Below the pieces are notes generated by a model. The model was not told where the DNA came from. It was given only the letters and a program-made list of their open reading frames with translations, and ran no database searches. Below are positions 13,938 to 24,011 of a DNA stretch of 42,767 nucleotides, piece by piece (the first letter of the stretch is position 1; each line of letters opens with the position of its first letter). The stretch comes from a virus. Location of the stretch: IMG/VR virus record IMGVR_UViG_3300025410_000036, positions 1 through 42,767 of that record; one strand, 5' to 3'. The position numbers and the translations under genes are program-made.

Positions 13938-16085
13938 TTAAGAAAGATTAAACATATATGATCCATACATATTTGTTCCATCACTCACAAAAGAAAATAC
14001 ATCATGTGCGTTTGCACTTGTTGTTAGTGTTGGTGTAAAACCAGAAGGCCATTTAAATACGCTATTCCATGTAAGTGTTCTATTTCCTGTTGCATCTTGA
14101 TAAACATGTAAAATATATGTTCCTATCAACATACTTGTTGGTGCTGCCATTGTAGCATTTCCTGATAATGTAACAGTAGCAATCTGATATTGTGAAATAT
14201 TCCAATTGATGGTTGAACCGTATGTTAATGTTCCTGAAGTAGCACTAGTGGCTGATGCTGCGGTGTTTGCCTTATTAAAGGCCGCAACTGCCAATGTATA
14301 ATCAGCATTTGCTTGATTGTAAGCAGCATTGGCAGTATTAAATGCAGGAGTAACCTGTGGTGCCACATTATTAGCAGCACCAAAGGCGGCATTAGCGACA
14401 CCAAAGGCAGCATTGGCAGTATTAAATGCAGGAGTAACCTGTGGTGCCACATTATTAGCAGCACCAAAGGCGGCATTAGCGACACCAAATACCGAACCTA
14501 CAATAGTATTGGCCCAGTTATTTGCATATACACCTATTGAATTGGCATATAATGTCAAATATGTATTGGTAGAATATGCATAGGTATTAACGGTATTAAA
14601 CAATCCGTTAGCCCATGTATTGGCATACACACCTATATTATTAGCATATAATGTTAGATACGTGTTTGAAGCATAAGCATAAGTGTTTACTGTATTTGCT
14701 AAATTAAACGCAGAGTTTGTTACCGACCAATTGGAGTTTACTGAACTATAAGCGGATGTAACGTTTACTGATACACCATTAGCGAAACCAAATGCTGCGG
14801 TAGTGTTGGTGGAAACACCATTAGCGAAACCAAATGCTGCATTAGCAATTACACCGGCCTGGTTAGCAGCAATCCAACCTGAATTAGCGGTATTAAATGC
14901 AGGAGTAACCTGTGGTGCTACGTTATTGGCCGCAGCAAATGCGGCTGTTGCATTTATTGCTACACCATTAGCAAAACCAAATGCTGAATTGGCAACGGTA
15001 AATGCTGCGGTAGTGTTGGTAGAAACACCATTAGCGAAAGTATAAGCAGAGTTTGTTACACCAAAAGCAGTATTAAGAACAGAAAAAGCACCGTTAGCAG
15101 TACCATATGCTGCATTTGCTACCAACCAAGAAGTATTGACTAATGAAAGATTATTTTGTAGATTAGCAATATTAGAAGAAGCATTACCGGCAAGTATTGA
15201 TATTTGTCCTAAAGCATTATTTGCTGCTAAAAATGCAGCGGTTGTATTAACAGCAACACCATTAGCGAAACCAAATGCTGCGGTAGTGTTGGTAGAAACA
15301 CCATTAGCGAAACCAAATGCTGCGGTAGTGTTGGTGGAAACACCATTAGCGAAAGTATAAGCAGAGTTTGTTACCGACCAATTGGAGTTTACTGAACTAT
15401 AAGCGGATGTAACGTTTACTGATACACCATTAGCAAAACCAAATCCGGCATTAGCGACAGCAAAGGTACTATTTACTACAGCACCAACTGTATTAACTGA
15501 TCCAAATGCCGCATTAACCACAATACCTACAGAATTGGCATATCCGCCTACTGTATTAACGGATCCAAATGCGGCATTAGCGACACCAAAAGCACTATTA
15601 ACTACAACATATGATGAATTAACAGTATTATAAGAAGAATTTGTTATATCAGCCACAGCATAAGCATAAGTATTTACACTATTGGCAAAATTAAAAGATG
15701 CATTAGTAGTTATATAAGCAGCATTAGCAGTTGTAAAAGCAGAGTTTGTATTAGATGCAACACCATATGCAAAAGTGTTTAAAGTATTTGTAAAAAGAGA
15801 ATCACTATTAATATAGCTGGAAAGATTGCTATAAACAAGATTTACCAGGTTTGCGGAAGCAATATTGGTAATTGATACATCAGTTGGATCCATAGACAAA
15901 TTTGTATCAATATAAACTGTTCCATTTTTAACAACGCTTGGAGAAATCAACAAAGATTGTGTATTGGATGTAAAGTATGCTAAATTGTTAGTCTCTAAAT
16001 CATTAACAGCACCTACGGTCTGATTAGTTATAACCATCCATTTAAAAAATGTATCTTGTAGTGAAACGTTTGCTATGACTGTCAT
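13938..16085 (-). CDS. Long tail fibre with FANGVSTNTTAAF/ANAAFGVAN repeats
   Basis: 715 residues. The N-terminal domain (VIANVSLQDTFFKWMVITNQ, then AVNDLETNNLAYF) looks like a fibre anchor; the pattern occurs at the start of long fibres of aquatic T4-like phages. Residues about 110-620 are 7/14-residue repeats (FANGVSTNTTAAFG, ANAAFGAANNVAPQV), including an exact 84-bp period duplication and a 74-bp block repeated 651 bp apart. The C-terminal domain (TINWNISQYQIATVTLSGNA, YILHVYQDATGNRTLTW, FVSDGTNMYGSYMFNLS) is a compact head domain common to such fibres. Its ATG overlaps the stop of the small coiled-coil gene. It is the first fibre after the DUF4815 proteins, so probably the baseplate-proximal long fibre. 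Confidence 0.75.
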   Translation of the reverse strand: MTVIANVSLQDTFFKWMVITNQTVGAVNDLETNNLAYFTSNTQSLLISPSVVKNGTVYIDTNLSMDPTDVSITNIASANLVNLVYSNLSSYINSDSLFTNTLNTFAYGVASNTNSAFTTANAAYITTNASFNFANSVNTYAYAVADITNSSYNTVNSSYVVVNSAFGVANAAFGSVNTVGGYANSVGIVVNAAFGSVNTVGAVVNSTFAVANAGFGFANGVSVNVTSAYSSVNSNWSVTNSAYTFANGVSTNTTAAFGFANGVSTNTTAAFGFANGVAVNTTAAFLAANNALGQISILAGNASSNIANLQNNLSLVNTSWLVANAAYGTANGAFSVLNTAFGVTNSAYTFANGVSTNTTAAFTVANSAFGFANGVAINATAAFAAANNVAPQVTPAFNTANSGWIAANQAGVIANAAFGFANGVSTNTTAAFGFANGVSVNVTSAYSSVNSNWSVTNSAFNLANTVNTYAYASNTYLTLYANNIGVYANTWANGLFNTVNTYAYSTNTYLTLYANSIGVYANNWANTIVGSVFGVANAAFGAANNVAPQVTPAFNTANAAFGVANAAFGAANNVAPQVTPAFNTANAAYNQANADYTLAVAAFNKANTAASATSATSGTLTYGSTINWNISQYQIATVTLSGNATMAAPTSMLIGTYILHVYQDATGNRTLTWNSVFKWPSGFTPTLTTSANAHDVFSFVSDGTNMYGSYMFNLS
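14323..14489. repeat. Two exact 83-bp direct repeats (84-bp period) in a fibre gene
   Basis: The 83 bases at 14323-14405 recur exactly at 14407-14489, encoding a 28-residue unit (AFGVANAAFGAANNVAPQV, then TPAFNTANA). Such identical repeats indicate recent duplication or conversion and allow length variation by slippage. Confidence 0.85.
14710..15434. repeat. 74-bp direct repeat pair within the same fibre gene
   Basis: The block at 14710-14783 is identical to 15361-15434 and encodes SVNVTSAYSSVNSNWSVTNS. The copies are 651 bp (217 codons) apart and in frame, so recombination between them would delete or add about 217 residues of fibre shaft without a frameshift. Confidence 0.85.
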
Positions 16086-16321
16086 TTACTAACCAGTTCC
16101 TTTAACAATGATTTTATTTCTGTCAACTCATTTTTCATATTGTCAAAGTCACTAAGTTTTTCTTTGAGTTCCGAAATATCTTTCTGAGCCTGCTTAGTGT
16201 TATTTATAAGAGCAGACTGGCGTTTATATTCATCATCCTGTTCTTTAACGATGTTAAGAATAGCACCACTTTGCAAATCTTTAACTAAATCAGGTCTTCC
16301 ATCAATCTTAGCATATCTCAT
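16082..16321 (-). CDS. Short coiled-coil protein preceding the long fibre
   Basis: 79 residues: MRYAKIDGRPDLVKDLQSGA, ILNIVKEQDDEYKRQ, then a C-terminal coiled coil (ISELKEKLSDFDNMKNELTE). I recognise the YAKIDG..LVKDL..GAI pattern as a small conserved gene of T4-like phage baseplate/fibre regions; function unknown. The ATG overlaps the stop of the 1065-residue gene (they share base 16321), and its stop overlaps the ATG of the 715-residue fibre, so the three are coupled. A TATAAATA box inside it (16201-16208) may start transcription of the fibre. Confidence 0.7.
   Translation of the reverse strand: MRYAKIDGRPDLVKDLQSGAILNIVKEQDDEYKRQSALINNTKQAQKDISELKEKLSDFDNMKNELTEIKSLLKELVSK
16201..16208 (-). 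promoter_or_regulatory. Late promoter-like TATAAATA before the 715-residue fibre
   Basis: Exact octamer inside the 79-residue coiled-coil gene, 116 nt upstream of the fibre ATG at 16085. Coding-sequence location makes it uncertain. Confidence 0.35.
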
Positions 16322-19300
16322 TATATTGTCCCCGGTAATGCAATGGCACGCATATTATATACAAACGGAATTTTAGTTAATACTGTATCATTTGAGGCTA
16401 AAACAATCTTAATTTTAAATTGACTAAAATCGTTGTATGTTGCGGTGCTTGTTGAATATGTAATAGTGTTTGATGTAAATGAAGGTACATACTGAAGTTC
16501 TATCTGGCTTGATCCAATTGAATAAGCATAAACACCATTTGAACTTGGTACTTCTTGCATCCTTACCCAGTTCTTTTTAGAGATATCATCTGGGTCATAC
16601 TGATTGAGAACTTTATAATAAACTTCAATCCAAGAACCTACAGGTTTAGTAGCAGTTAGATAAACTTGAAGGTCTCCTGCATTGAAACCTGGTGCAAGAG
16701 TAACTGTCTTAGAAATATATCTAACAGGAGCAGGACCGCCTGAAGTACCTGTTTCACCCGGAACTGTTACAACAGCATTTGATACACCAACATCTGTTGA
16801 ACTAATAGTAACTTCAATATCTTCAAAATATCCAAATCCATTACTATCGGTGTATATTCCTTCAACTGTACCGGTATCTCCATTGGCACCCCAAAGTGTA
16901 ACGATACCACCATTGGCACCTTGTCCGACATTTGCAGAAATTGTAACAGATGTATTTTGACTTGTATAATTATTACCTACATTTTCTATTAAGAAGTTTT
17001 GTGGATACAATCCAGCAGAATTAATCATCATATTATATGTGAGAATATTTTGTTTATTCATATACACCATTGGTGAAACGTCTGCTGAAGATGTTGTTAA
17101 TTCCATTTTAACTTGGAACGTAGTAATAGGATACTGCGCGCTAGTATAAATTTTCCTTGTAGGGAACAATGTCATAACTTCCGGTACAAAGTTTGTGAAA
17201 GTGGAATCAATATTGTTGTTCGACCAAGTTGTTGCTCTATAACTATATGATGTTAATGTGCCTGCTGGTTGAACCATATCAGACTGTAAAGAGAACGCAT
17301 CAAACACAGTATTGGCATATTTTGTAGTTAATAATTGTAAATTTTGCCAATTTGGTGCAATCGGATTTTCAAATACCAATGTTCCTTGAGAAACGAAGCA
17401 ACATTTATGTATGGTATACATAAGTTGTTCTGACAAAACGGAATCATATGTTACAGAATTGTCTGATCTAAATAAGTTTCCTGAGAATGATGAAATAGAA
17501 ACTGTGTTATTGGAACCAATGACTGTTTCACCAAGTTCAGCCACCCACACACTATAATCTAGATCATTTGATGAAAGTACCAAAGCATAATCTACACCAG
17601 GTAACAAATAAATTGGTTGATTGAATGTAAATCTTGTATATGTTGTAGGATTATTTGCATCTGGGAATTGAGAAACATTAACTTCACCGGCTTCAACAAC
17701 TGCAACAGCATTTGGTATAATATTAACGGTATCTGGAAATCCATTCGTCAACGGTCTGATTTGTAATTCAACTGGTAGATTACCAATACTCTGGAAGAAT
17801 ATGTCAACATAAGGAACAAATATTCCAGATGGATATTCAACATCAGAAACAAAGAACGATTGTGCTAAAGGACAGCTCACTCTATTTGGTTGTATATTTG
17901 AAGGTGCGGCATTTGCAGTAATAGGACCACCAACTACAACAGGAGGAAGCAAAGCAGGTGCAGGTGTGCAAGTTACACCAGTTGATCCACCTCCAGACAA
18001 TATAGTATTAGCACCAGGTCCATTAATGATAATCTGACCTTCTGAAATAGTAAGTCCATTTGAAACATAGATATATTGAGATGATGTTGTGGAATCAGAA
18101 GTTTGATTATATCTATCATCAGTAATCTGGAATAGCTTATTTCCTGTCATAAACTGATATTGTGATGTGATCTGAGGACCTGGAAGATATATTGTTCCAC
18201 CAAAGAACCCAGAAGTAGTTGTATACCAACCAACATCAGGATTATTAGAAGAACCTACTTCATAAGGTACTCTTTTATCACCTATGGAATAATAAACTGC
18301 TGTTCCAGGACCGACACCACTAAAACTGTATATAGGTGGATATACATTTGCGGTTCTAGATGCACCGTTATATGATATAATATTTGCTGTTTCACCTGGT
18401 ACACTTCCGTTTAAAAACGTAATAGTATTACCAACATAAGATCCATCCACTGTTGAAGCATCTGGTGAAAGTGATATTAGTGTTTTTGCAGCATTATATA
18501 TTTGTGGATTGCTTGTATTTGGTAGTGGAGAAACTCCTATTACACCTTTAGATAAAAACACGCTAGGCATACTACCTGCTGGACCACTAAAATGTTGGTA
18601 AGAAACGATATTAGCAATACTTCCACTTGTCAGGCCAACAATAGTATTACCTGGTGCAATTACCGTAGCAACTGAATAACCACTAAGGGAATTGGTAGTA
18701 TTACTAACATTGAAAATATCGGAAATATAAAGACGAGTTGTTCCACTAGATGTTGTTTCAGTAAAATAGACAAATGCTTGGCCGCCACCAATAGAAATCA
18801 TTTCAGCAGATGTGTCAATTTGACCTTGAATAGATGCAGGCACACTTGCTGCTATTTGACTTAAAATATAGGCGGTATTTGAAGCATTTTCAAGAGAAAG
18901 TTGTAATTGCTGGTTATTAGCTCCAGGAGGAATCAAGTTAGCAGGAACACCTCTTGATATTAAAAGTGCCTCTAAATTACCACTGAACGGTAATGCTGTA
19001 TTTGATGATCCTGATAACAATGATGTAACATTAATTAAAGGATTAACATTATTCAATATAGATAAAGAAGCAGTTGTTCTTGGTAACAAACTAAGAAATG
19101 TTGAGTTGTTATCCACTTCAATGACGTTTGGTCTTTGAATAATCTTTGTAATATCAACACCACTAAAAAATGGATAAATTCTTCTATTTGGTCTAATGTT
19201 ATATGAGAAAAAGTCAATTTCTTGCCTTCTCATATAATTGGAAACTTGGAAGTCCTTAACATAATTTATACTTGCTGACTGTGTACCAACTGTTGATGTC

Positions 19301-19518
19301 TGACTAGGAGTATAATTAACTTCACTAACTGTTCCAGGTTTTATTGTATTATTTAGAGAAGATTGTTCAGCAAGTGGGTGCGAAACAATTGACTGACCAG
19401 GTTGTAAAACTACTCCAGATTGAGTAATATTACCTAAAGAAGTTCCTGTTCCTGTGCCACATACCGGTGAAATTGCCGGTAAAGTGTATGCTATTGGACC
19501 TTCAACTGAACAAGCCAT
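16321..19518 (-). CDS. Large virion structural protein, DUF4815-associated
   Basis: 1065 residues. The N-terminal region has low-complexity SPVCGTGTGTSLGN, then DFFSYNIRPNRRIYPFFSGV. A central part reads VSCPLAQSFFVSDVEYPSGI, FVPYVDIFFQSIGNLPVELQ, IRPLTNGFP, and later TRFTFNQPIYLLPGVDYALV. This LAQSFFV...VDIFFQS...LRP..NG.P block is what I recognise as the later half of the very large DUF4815 structural proteins of T4-like cyanophages, which here appear as two genes. The C-terminus has an ISKTVTLAPGFNAGDLQVYL beta domain. It follows the DUF4815 gene after 70 nt, with a TATAAATA box about 50 nt upstream of its ATG. Likely a baseplate-periphery protein connecting fibres (functional place of T4 gp9/gp10); the role is inferred. 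Confidence 0.65.
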   Translation of the reverse strand: MACSVEGPIAYTLPAISPVCGTGTGTSLGNITQSGVVLQPGQSIVSHPLAEQSSLNNTIKPGTVSEVNYTPSQTSTVGTQSASINYVKDFQVSNYMRRQEIDFFSYNIRPNRRIYPFFSGVDITKIIQRPNVIEVDNNSTFLSLLPRTTASLSILNNVNPLINVTSLLSGSSNTALPFSGNLEALLISRGVPANLIPPGANNQQLQLSLENASNTAYILSQIAASVPASIQGQIDTSAEMISIGGGQAFVYFTETTSSGTTRLYISDIFNVSNTTNSLSGYSVATVIAPGNTIVGLTSGSIANIVSYQHFSGPAGSMPSVFLSKGVIGVSPLPNTSNPQIYNAAKTLISLSPDASTVDGSYVGNTITFLNGSVPGETANIISYNGASRTANVYPPIYSFSGVGPGTAVYYSIGDKRVPYEVGSSNNPDVGWYTTTSGFFGGTIYLPGPQITSQYQFMTGNKLFQITDDRYNQTSDSTTSSQYIYVSNGLTISEGQIIINGPGANTILSGGGSTGVTCTPAPALLPPVVVGGPITANAAPSNIQPNRVSCPLAQSFFVSDVEYPSGIFVPYVDIFFQSIGNLPVELQIRPLTNGFPDTVNIIPNAVAVVEAGEVNVSQFPDANNPTTYTRFTFNQPIYLLPGVDYALVLSSNDLDYSVWVAELGETVIGSNNTVSISSFSGNLFRSDNSVTYDSVLSEQLMYTIHKCCFVSQGTLVFENPIAPNWQNLQLLTTKYANTVFDAFSLQSDMVQPAGTLTSYSYRATTWSNNNIDSTFTNFVPEVMTLFPTRKIYTSAQYPITTFQVKMELTTSSADVSPMVYMNKQNILTYNMMINSAGLYPQNFLIENVGNNYTSQNTSVTISANVGQGANGGIVTLWGANGDTGTVEGIYTDSNGFGYFEDIEVTISSTDVGVSNAVVTVPGETGTSGGPAPVRYISKTVTLAPGFNAGDLQVYLTATKPVGSWIEVYYKVLNQYDPDDISKKNWVRMQEVPSSNGVYAYSIGSSQIELQYVPSFTSNTITYSTSTATYNDFSQFKIKIVLASNDTVLTKIPFVYNMRAIALPGTI

Positions 19519-19567
19519 TTACAATTTCCTTTTTAAATAATCGTTATTTTTCAATATTACTTTACTT

Positions 19568-19575
19568 TATTTATA
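19568..19575 (-). promoter_or_regulatory. Late promoter-like TATAAATA before the 1065-residue virion gene
   Basis: Exact octamer in the 70-bp gap between the two DUF4815-family genes, about 50 nt before the ATG at 19518. One of the clearest candidates because it lies in non-coding sequence. Confidence 0.6.
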
Positions 19576-19588
19576 TCATCTATCCATA

Positions 19589-22500
19589 CTAAGCTATTCC
19601 ACCTGTAGGTGAAGAACCACCGTTAGGCCAAGCAGGATTATCATAAGCACCTGTAGCATTGCATGATGTATTAATTCGTTTATTGGCAATATTCTGTTGA
19701 TTCTCCGGACTTGCAAGAAAGGCATCTTTAATCGAAGCTAGTTCTGCTGTTTTACATGATGCAGAATTTAATTGGTTTTGCCAATAAGCAAGGCCACCTG
19801 GATCAGGAGTTCTGCCTAGAATAGTTCCATAGAAGTCTGTGATAGAACAAGTTGATGTAGTAATAAGACTTGTACCTGGTGTAGCAGTTGTTGTTGTGCT
19901 ACATCTACCCGGAGTTCCTACTACACTATATCCATTAACTCCATTTGTATTAATGTTAGGACCTTGAATTGTTGTAATAGTACCTGGAACAATACTTTGA
20001 AGAACACCATTATTATTCAGAGTATTTGTAGGAACAAGATTAACACCGCCGGCATGTCCTGATACACTTAACTCACCGTCACTCCAAGCAGCACAACCCA
20101 TAGCATTATGTAATTTTACATTACACCAATTATTAATTGTTGCCATCATTGACCAATATTCAATTCCTGCTAAATCTGGTGGACGATTTAGACCATTAAC
20201 ATAAATATTATATACATTACAAATCATTGCAGATGATGCAACACCTTTTGTGCTTGCACATGGATATCCACTGGTCTTAATTCCTTGATTAACAAGATTA
20301 TACAGCTGAGAACAGTTCATACCTGTAGCAGTTGCCTGACCACAAGCATTTTTCTTGACCTGAACTTGACCAGGACTTTGACCCAATATACCGGTCGCTT
20401 TGCATAACCAGTTTTGATTTGCTGAACACCATGTTAGAGTATTTAATCCTTGATTAATTGGTGTGCAATAATTAAGCACAAGTTTATTCACAGTAACCTG
20501 TGGCGGCGGACTCGGATATGGTCCTGGTGATGGATTTGGTGTTGGATAAGGAGTAGGACTTGGTGGCCTTGGTGGTGGCGGTGGATTAGGTATAGTAATA
20601 ATAGTAGGAGCAACAGTAGTGATATCATAGAACTGTTCGCTCTCCGGAACAGTAATAATTTGTCCTGTAAATTCAGCAAACAAATATGGAGCAATTGATA
20701 CTGATTTAGATGCTACGTTTTGTGAAATAGCAGGAACTGTGATATATGCTAGTGTTGCCCAGTTGTCACCAACCGAAACATGTTCTGTTTCCGCACTGTT
20801 AGCAGTAATATTCAAATAATTTTTATTATTAACAGGTAAAAGGGCTCCTCCACCAGGAACAAATGTTCCTGCAATATCTAAAGCACAATTAAAATCTGAT
20901 GATGTTGTGTCGGATAACAGAAAACTGGTAAAATCTTCTGCAAATATTCCGTATTTTGTTCTTTCTAATCCATTGGCATCTTTAATTGAAAGAGAGGTTG
21001 CACTTGCTTGTAATGCATTTAGTGAAACACTATATTCAATATTTTTCAACCTTTGATCAATTTTAGAAACATCTTCCATAGTATATCTTCTATGATCTAT
21101 AGTTTCAACAATGATTGAATTAATATCAGTAGTATAAGGTAATACACGAAGTTTATAAAGAAGCATAGACCTATGTGGCTGATTTGGGAAATTTGGTGTC
21201 TGATTAGGAGTTCCCATAGCCAAGGTAAGAGGATTATTCAATGTCATATAGACAAGATCATATCTTGGTAAATAATAAGAATAACTGGATAAAAAGTTAG
21301 TAACCGCAAGTGGTGTTCTTGCACTTGTAAACGACCAATTACTGTTGTTTGATGCATTTGGTCTGACAGGTCTAAAGTCAATAGTATCTGCAAGTTTTAT
21401 TCCCGAAACCTTAGGTATAATAGTATATCCGGTTCCTATAGAACTTCCTTTTTCATAAACAGTATTAGTTAGGTAAGGATAAGAGTCTATACTAAAATAA
21501 CCAACGTCAGAACCTGAAGAATAATAACGAAGGCAAATAATCAAATAACCAGTAGGATTTGCAAAACCAGGTTTTAATTGTAATGATGCATGATCATAAT
21601 ATTCAAGCTGCTGTCCTCTATCTAAAATGAAATGAGTTGTAATGTTGTTTAAACCACTTAAACTCATGCCAGCCGTAGGTGCAGTAGGTGATTGATATAC
21701 TGCTATAACTTGAGCAACATCAGAAACAAACAAACTTTCAGGTTGTGTTGGTGAAAAGTTTTGAATAACAACCTGAGAATCATTTAAATAAACAAAAGTG
21801 TTAGATCCTGTGGAATTATTAAACGTTGCAGTTGGTGCACTAGAAGAAAATACAGTTGTATTGGCAATATGTAATGTCTTAACACGAGGATGTACCGCAT
21901 CATTAGTTGCATTGACGACAGCATAAACTGTAGCTGTAAAACTTTCTGAATTAGCACCCGTATATAAGGTTACCTGTTCTGGTGTTGAAGTTGTAACAAC
22001 ACTTGTTACAGCAACCTGATCACCTACATTTCTAGAACTTGTTCCAGCATTTGTAACGATAACCATAAAGTTTTCCATTACATTCAAATCATAGGATTCG
22101 GTTGCTGTTGAACCTGCAAAGTTCTCACCATCCGATGCTGTAATAACTACGGATGATCCACCTGTAAAGTTTATGCTGTTATAAACTCTGCGATAAGTAT
22201 ATCCTACAGGTGTAATACCTGGGGCAACGTAAGATTGTGGATATGAGAAAAATGCCTTACGTAAAGAAGGTTCATTAACTATAGTAGTATAATATGCACT
22301 AGAGGTATTTTTATCAATAGGACTTACACTAGCAGAGGCATTATAAGTAGCATTTGCATACTTGGTATTTGAAACAAAAGAATTAACCGCGGACATATTA
22401 AATGATATAGAAAACTGGGTGCTTGTATTAGTATTTTGATATAAATTAGTATCAAGAGAAATAGTCTTATTGGTATAATCAGTAATAGTGGCTTGAGTAC

Positions 22501-24001
22501 CAGTTGATGGACCATTAAGAACTGTAAGTGTGGCACCTTGATATGCTTCTGAAATAGAACTTAGAGATGGACTATTAGCAATAATCTGTAAAGTATTTGT
22601 GCTTAATGCTGTGGCATTAGCAACAACTGTATTAAACTGATTATTAAAGAAATAGAACTCATACATTCTGTTAATTGTATTCGTATCAGGAGTTCCATAA
22701 AAGTTAATATCACGGATTCTTGCTGTACCAATTTTTGTAGAATTATATGTAGTTGTATTGGCATAATTTACTGCGTTTGCTACAACACAGTGTATGTCAA
22801 CAATACCCATACCTGCTGTATCAAAAGCGCCTTTAAGTTGATTTACAATAAGATAGTTACCATAATTAATATTTAAATTGTAGTTAGATATAGGAAAAGT
22901 TGTTCTTGCCGCTGGTATTTCAATTTGTGTTTCTGTTCGGTTACTAACCTTATAACCGTAAAGATATGCTTTACCAGCACTGAAGTTTAAGGTATAATTA
23001 TTGCCAGGATCTACAGTAGAATTGGTAATTGATAGCATGAATGGATTTACAATATAGTTACCGGCCTCATCATATGTTCTTCTTGCCATCTCATCTTCAA
23101 TTTGAGAATAAAGAGGTGTTGTAACTAGGTCTTTAATAACACCTCGTTCCACTCTTGCGATCTGAATAAACTTTTCTTTGTCAAAACTTCCTAGATTTCT
23201 TGTAGTTAGATTAAGGAATACCTGATAACGTGCAGCACCAGGTGCTTGGTAGTTTGAAGCCTCTAATGCAGGATCTAGCAACGATGTATCGGAGGTTTCT
23301 GTTACTACACTGTCTACATATTGTAAACCTACAAGAGCATTTGCTTTAGAATCAAATGATGATAGAACAATAGACTGTGATGGAACTTTAATAAAGAATC
23401 CATCCATAAAGTAAACACTATCATTGATAAACGCAATGGTTCCGTTAGAAGAAACATTTGATGTTGACACCAAATTAGCTCTAACATTACCAGGATAAGT
23501 CATAATGGTAGCACCAGGATCAAACTCTTTACCTGTTAAATACTTAATAGCAATTGCTGCTGGTGTATTGTTTGTTGATGGAATCGTCTGAACTACTCTC
23601 GCCATAACATCAGTGTTACCAGAACTTAGAATAATAGTCTGATTTTTAAATTGAGTTATGTCAACAATACTATTAGCATATGATGGATTGACATTGAGGT
23701 TAATGGTATTGGTAATGCTTAGTTTACCACCAAGTACCGACGAACCATTAACAAATATGTTGCGTCCAAATCTTTCAATTTGATTCTGTAAAATAGTTTG
23801 AATTTGAGTTAATTCTCTTGCCTGAACGGCGTAGCCAGGTCTAAAAAGGATTCTATGGAAATTCTTAGACTCAGTAAAATCATCATAATAAGGAGAAACG
23901 GTCGTTGCTGCTGGTACAACAAGAGTATTTGCTATACTAACATCAGCATTTGATGATGATGAATTTGCATAAGAAGTGTCTATAGGTGAACAAGTTGCCA
24001 T
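19589..24001 (-). CDS. DUF4815 virion protein with Pro-rich hinge and DUF4214-like C-terminus
   Basis: 1470 residues. Residues about 38-80 carry the DUF4815 signature YYDDFTESKNFHRILFRPGY / AVQARELTQIQTILQNQIE / RFGRNIF, known from large structural proteins of T4-like phages near the baseplate genes. The domain continues for several hundred residues (DRGQQLEYYDHASLQLKPG). A proline hinge follows at about 1138-1168 (PNPPPPPRPPSPTPYPTPNP). The last 300 residues are Cys-containing and hold two motifs of the DUF4214 type: VYNIYVNGLNRPPDLAGIEY near 1262 and FYGTILGRTPDPGGLAYW near 1390. DUF4214 occurs in secreted and surface proteins of bacteria. Preceded by a TATAAATA box 76 nt upstream, inside gp8. 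Likely a tail-periphery protein exposing a surface-binding tip. Confidence 0.75.
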   Translation of the reverse strand: MATCSPIDTSYANSSSSNADVSIANTLVVPAATTVSPYYDDFTESKNFHRILFRPGYAVQARELTQIQTILQNQIERFGRNIFVNGSSVLGGKLSITNTINLNVNPSYANSIVDITQFKNQTIILSSGNTDVMARVVQTIPSTNNTPAAIAIKYLTGKEFDPGATIMTYPGNVRANLVSTSNVSSNGTIAFINDSVYFMDGFFIKVPSQSIVLSSFDSKANALVGLQYVDSVVTETSDTSLLDPALEASNYQAPGAARYQVFLNLTTRNLGSFDKEKFIQIARVERGVIKDLVTTPLYSQIEDEMARRTYDEAGNYIVNPFMLSITNSTVDPGNNYTLNFSAGKAYLYGYKVSNRTETQIEIPAARTTFPISNYNLNINYGNYLIVNQLKGAFDTAGMGIVDIHCVVANAVNYANTTTYNSTKIGTARIRDINFYGTPDTNTINRMYEFYFFNNQFNTVVANATALSTNTLQIIANSPSLSSISEAYQGATLTVLNGPSTGTQATITDYTNKTISLDTNLYQNTNTSTQFSISFNMSAVNSFVSNTKYANATYNASASVSPIDKNTSSAYYTTIVNEPSLRKAFFSYPQSYVAPGITPVGYTYRRVYNSINFTGGSSVVITASDGENFAGSTATESYDLNVMENFMVIVTNAGTSSRNVGDQVAVTSVVTTSTPEQVTLYTGANSESFTATVYAVVNATNDAVHPRVKTLHIANTTVFSSSAPTATFNNSTGSNTFVYLNDSQVVIQNFSPTQPESLFVSDVAQVIAVYQSPTAPTAGMSLSGLNNITTHFILDRGQQLEYYDHASLQLKPGFANPTGYLIICLRYYSSGSDVGYFSIDSYPYLTNTVYEKGSSIGTGYTIIPKVSGIKLADTIDFRPVRPNASNNSNWSFTSARTPLAVTNFLSSYSYYLPRYDLVYMTLNNPLTLAMGTPNQTPNFPNQPHRSMLLYKLRVLPYTTDINSIIVETIDHRRYTMEDVSKIDQRLKNIEYSVSLNALQASATSLSIKDANGLERTKYGIFAEDFTSFLLSDTTSSDFNCALDIAGTFVPGGGALLPVNNKNYLNITANSAETEHVSVGDNWATLAYITVPAISQNVASKSVSIAPYLFAEFTGQIITVPESEQFYDITTVAPTIITIPNPPPPPRPPSPTPYPTPNPSPGPYPSPPPQVTVNKLVLNYCTPINQGLNTLTWCSANQNWLCKATGILGQSPGQVQVKKNACGQATATGMNCSQLYNLVNQGIKTSGYPCASTKGVASSAMICNVYNIYVNGLNRPPDLAGIEYWSMMATINNWCNVKLHNAMGCAAWSDGELSVSGHAGGVNLVPTNTLNNNGVLQSIVPGTITTIQGPNINTNGVNGYSVVGTPGRCSTTTTATPGTSLITTSTCSITDFYGTILGRTPDPGGLAYWQNQLNSASCKTAELASIKDAFLASPENQQNIANKRINTSCNATGAYDNPAWPNGGSSPTGGIA

Positions 24002-24011
24002 TTTTTACCCT

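Noticed and set aside
14313-15360. Several plus-strand open frames with regular repeats opposite the 715-residue fibre
   Set aside because: Their periodicity is inherited from the minus-strand repeats; no start signals and no gap in the fibre gene.
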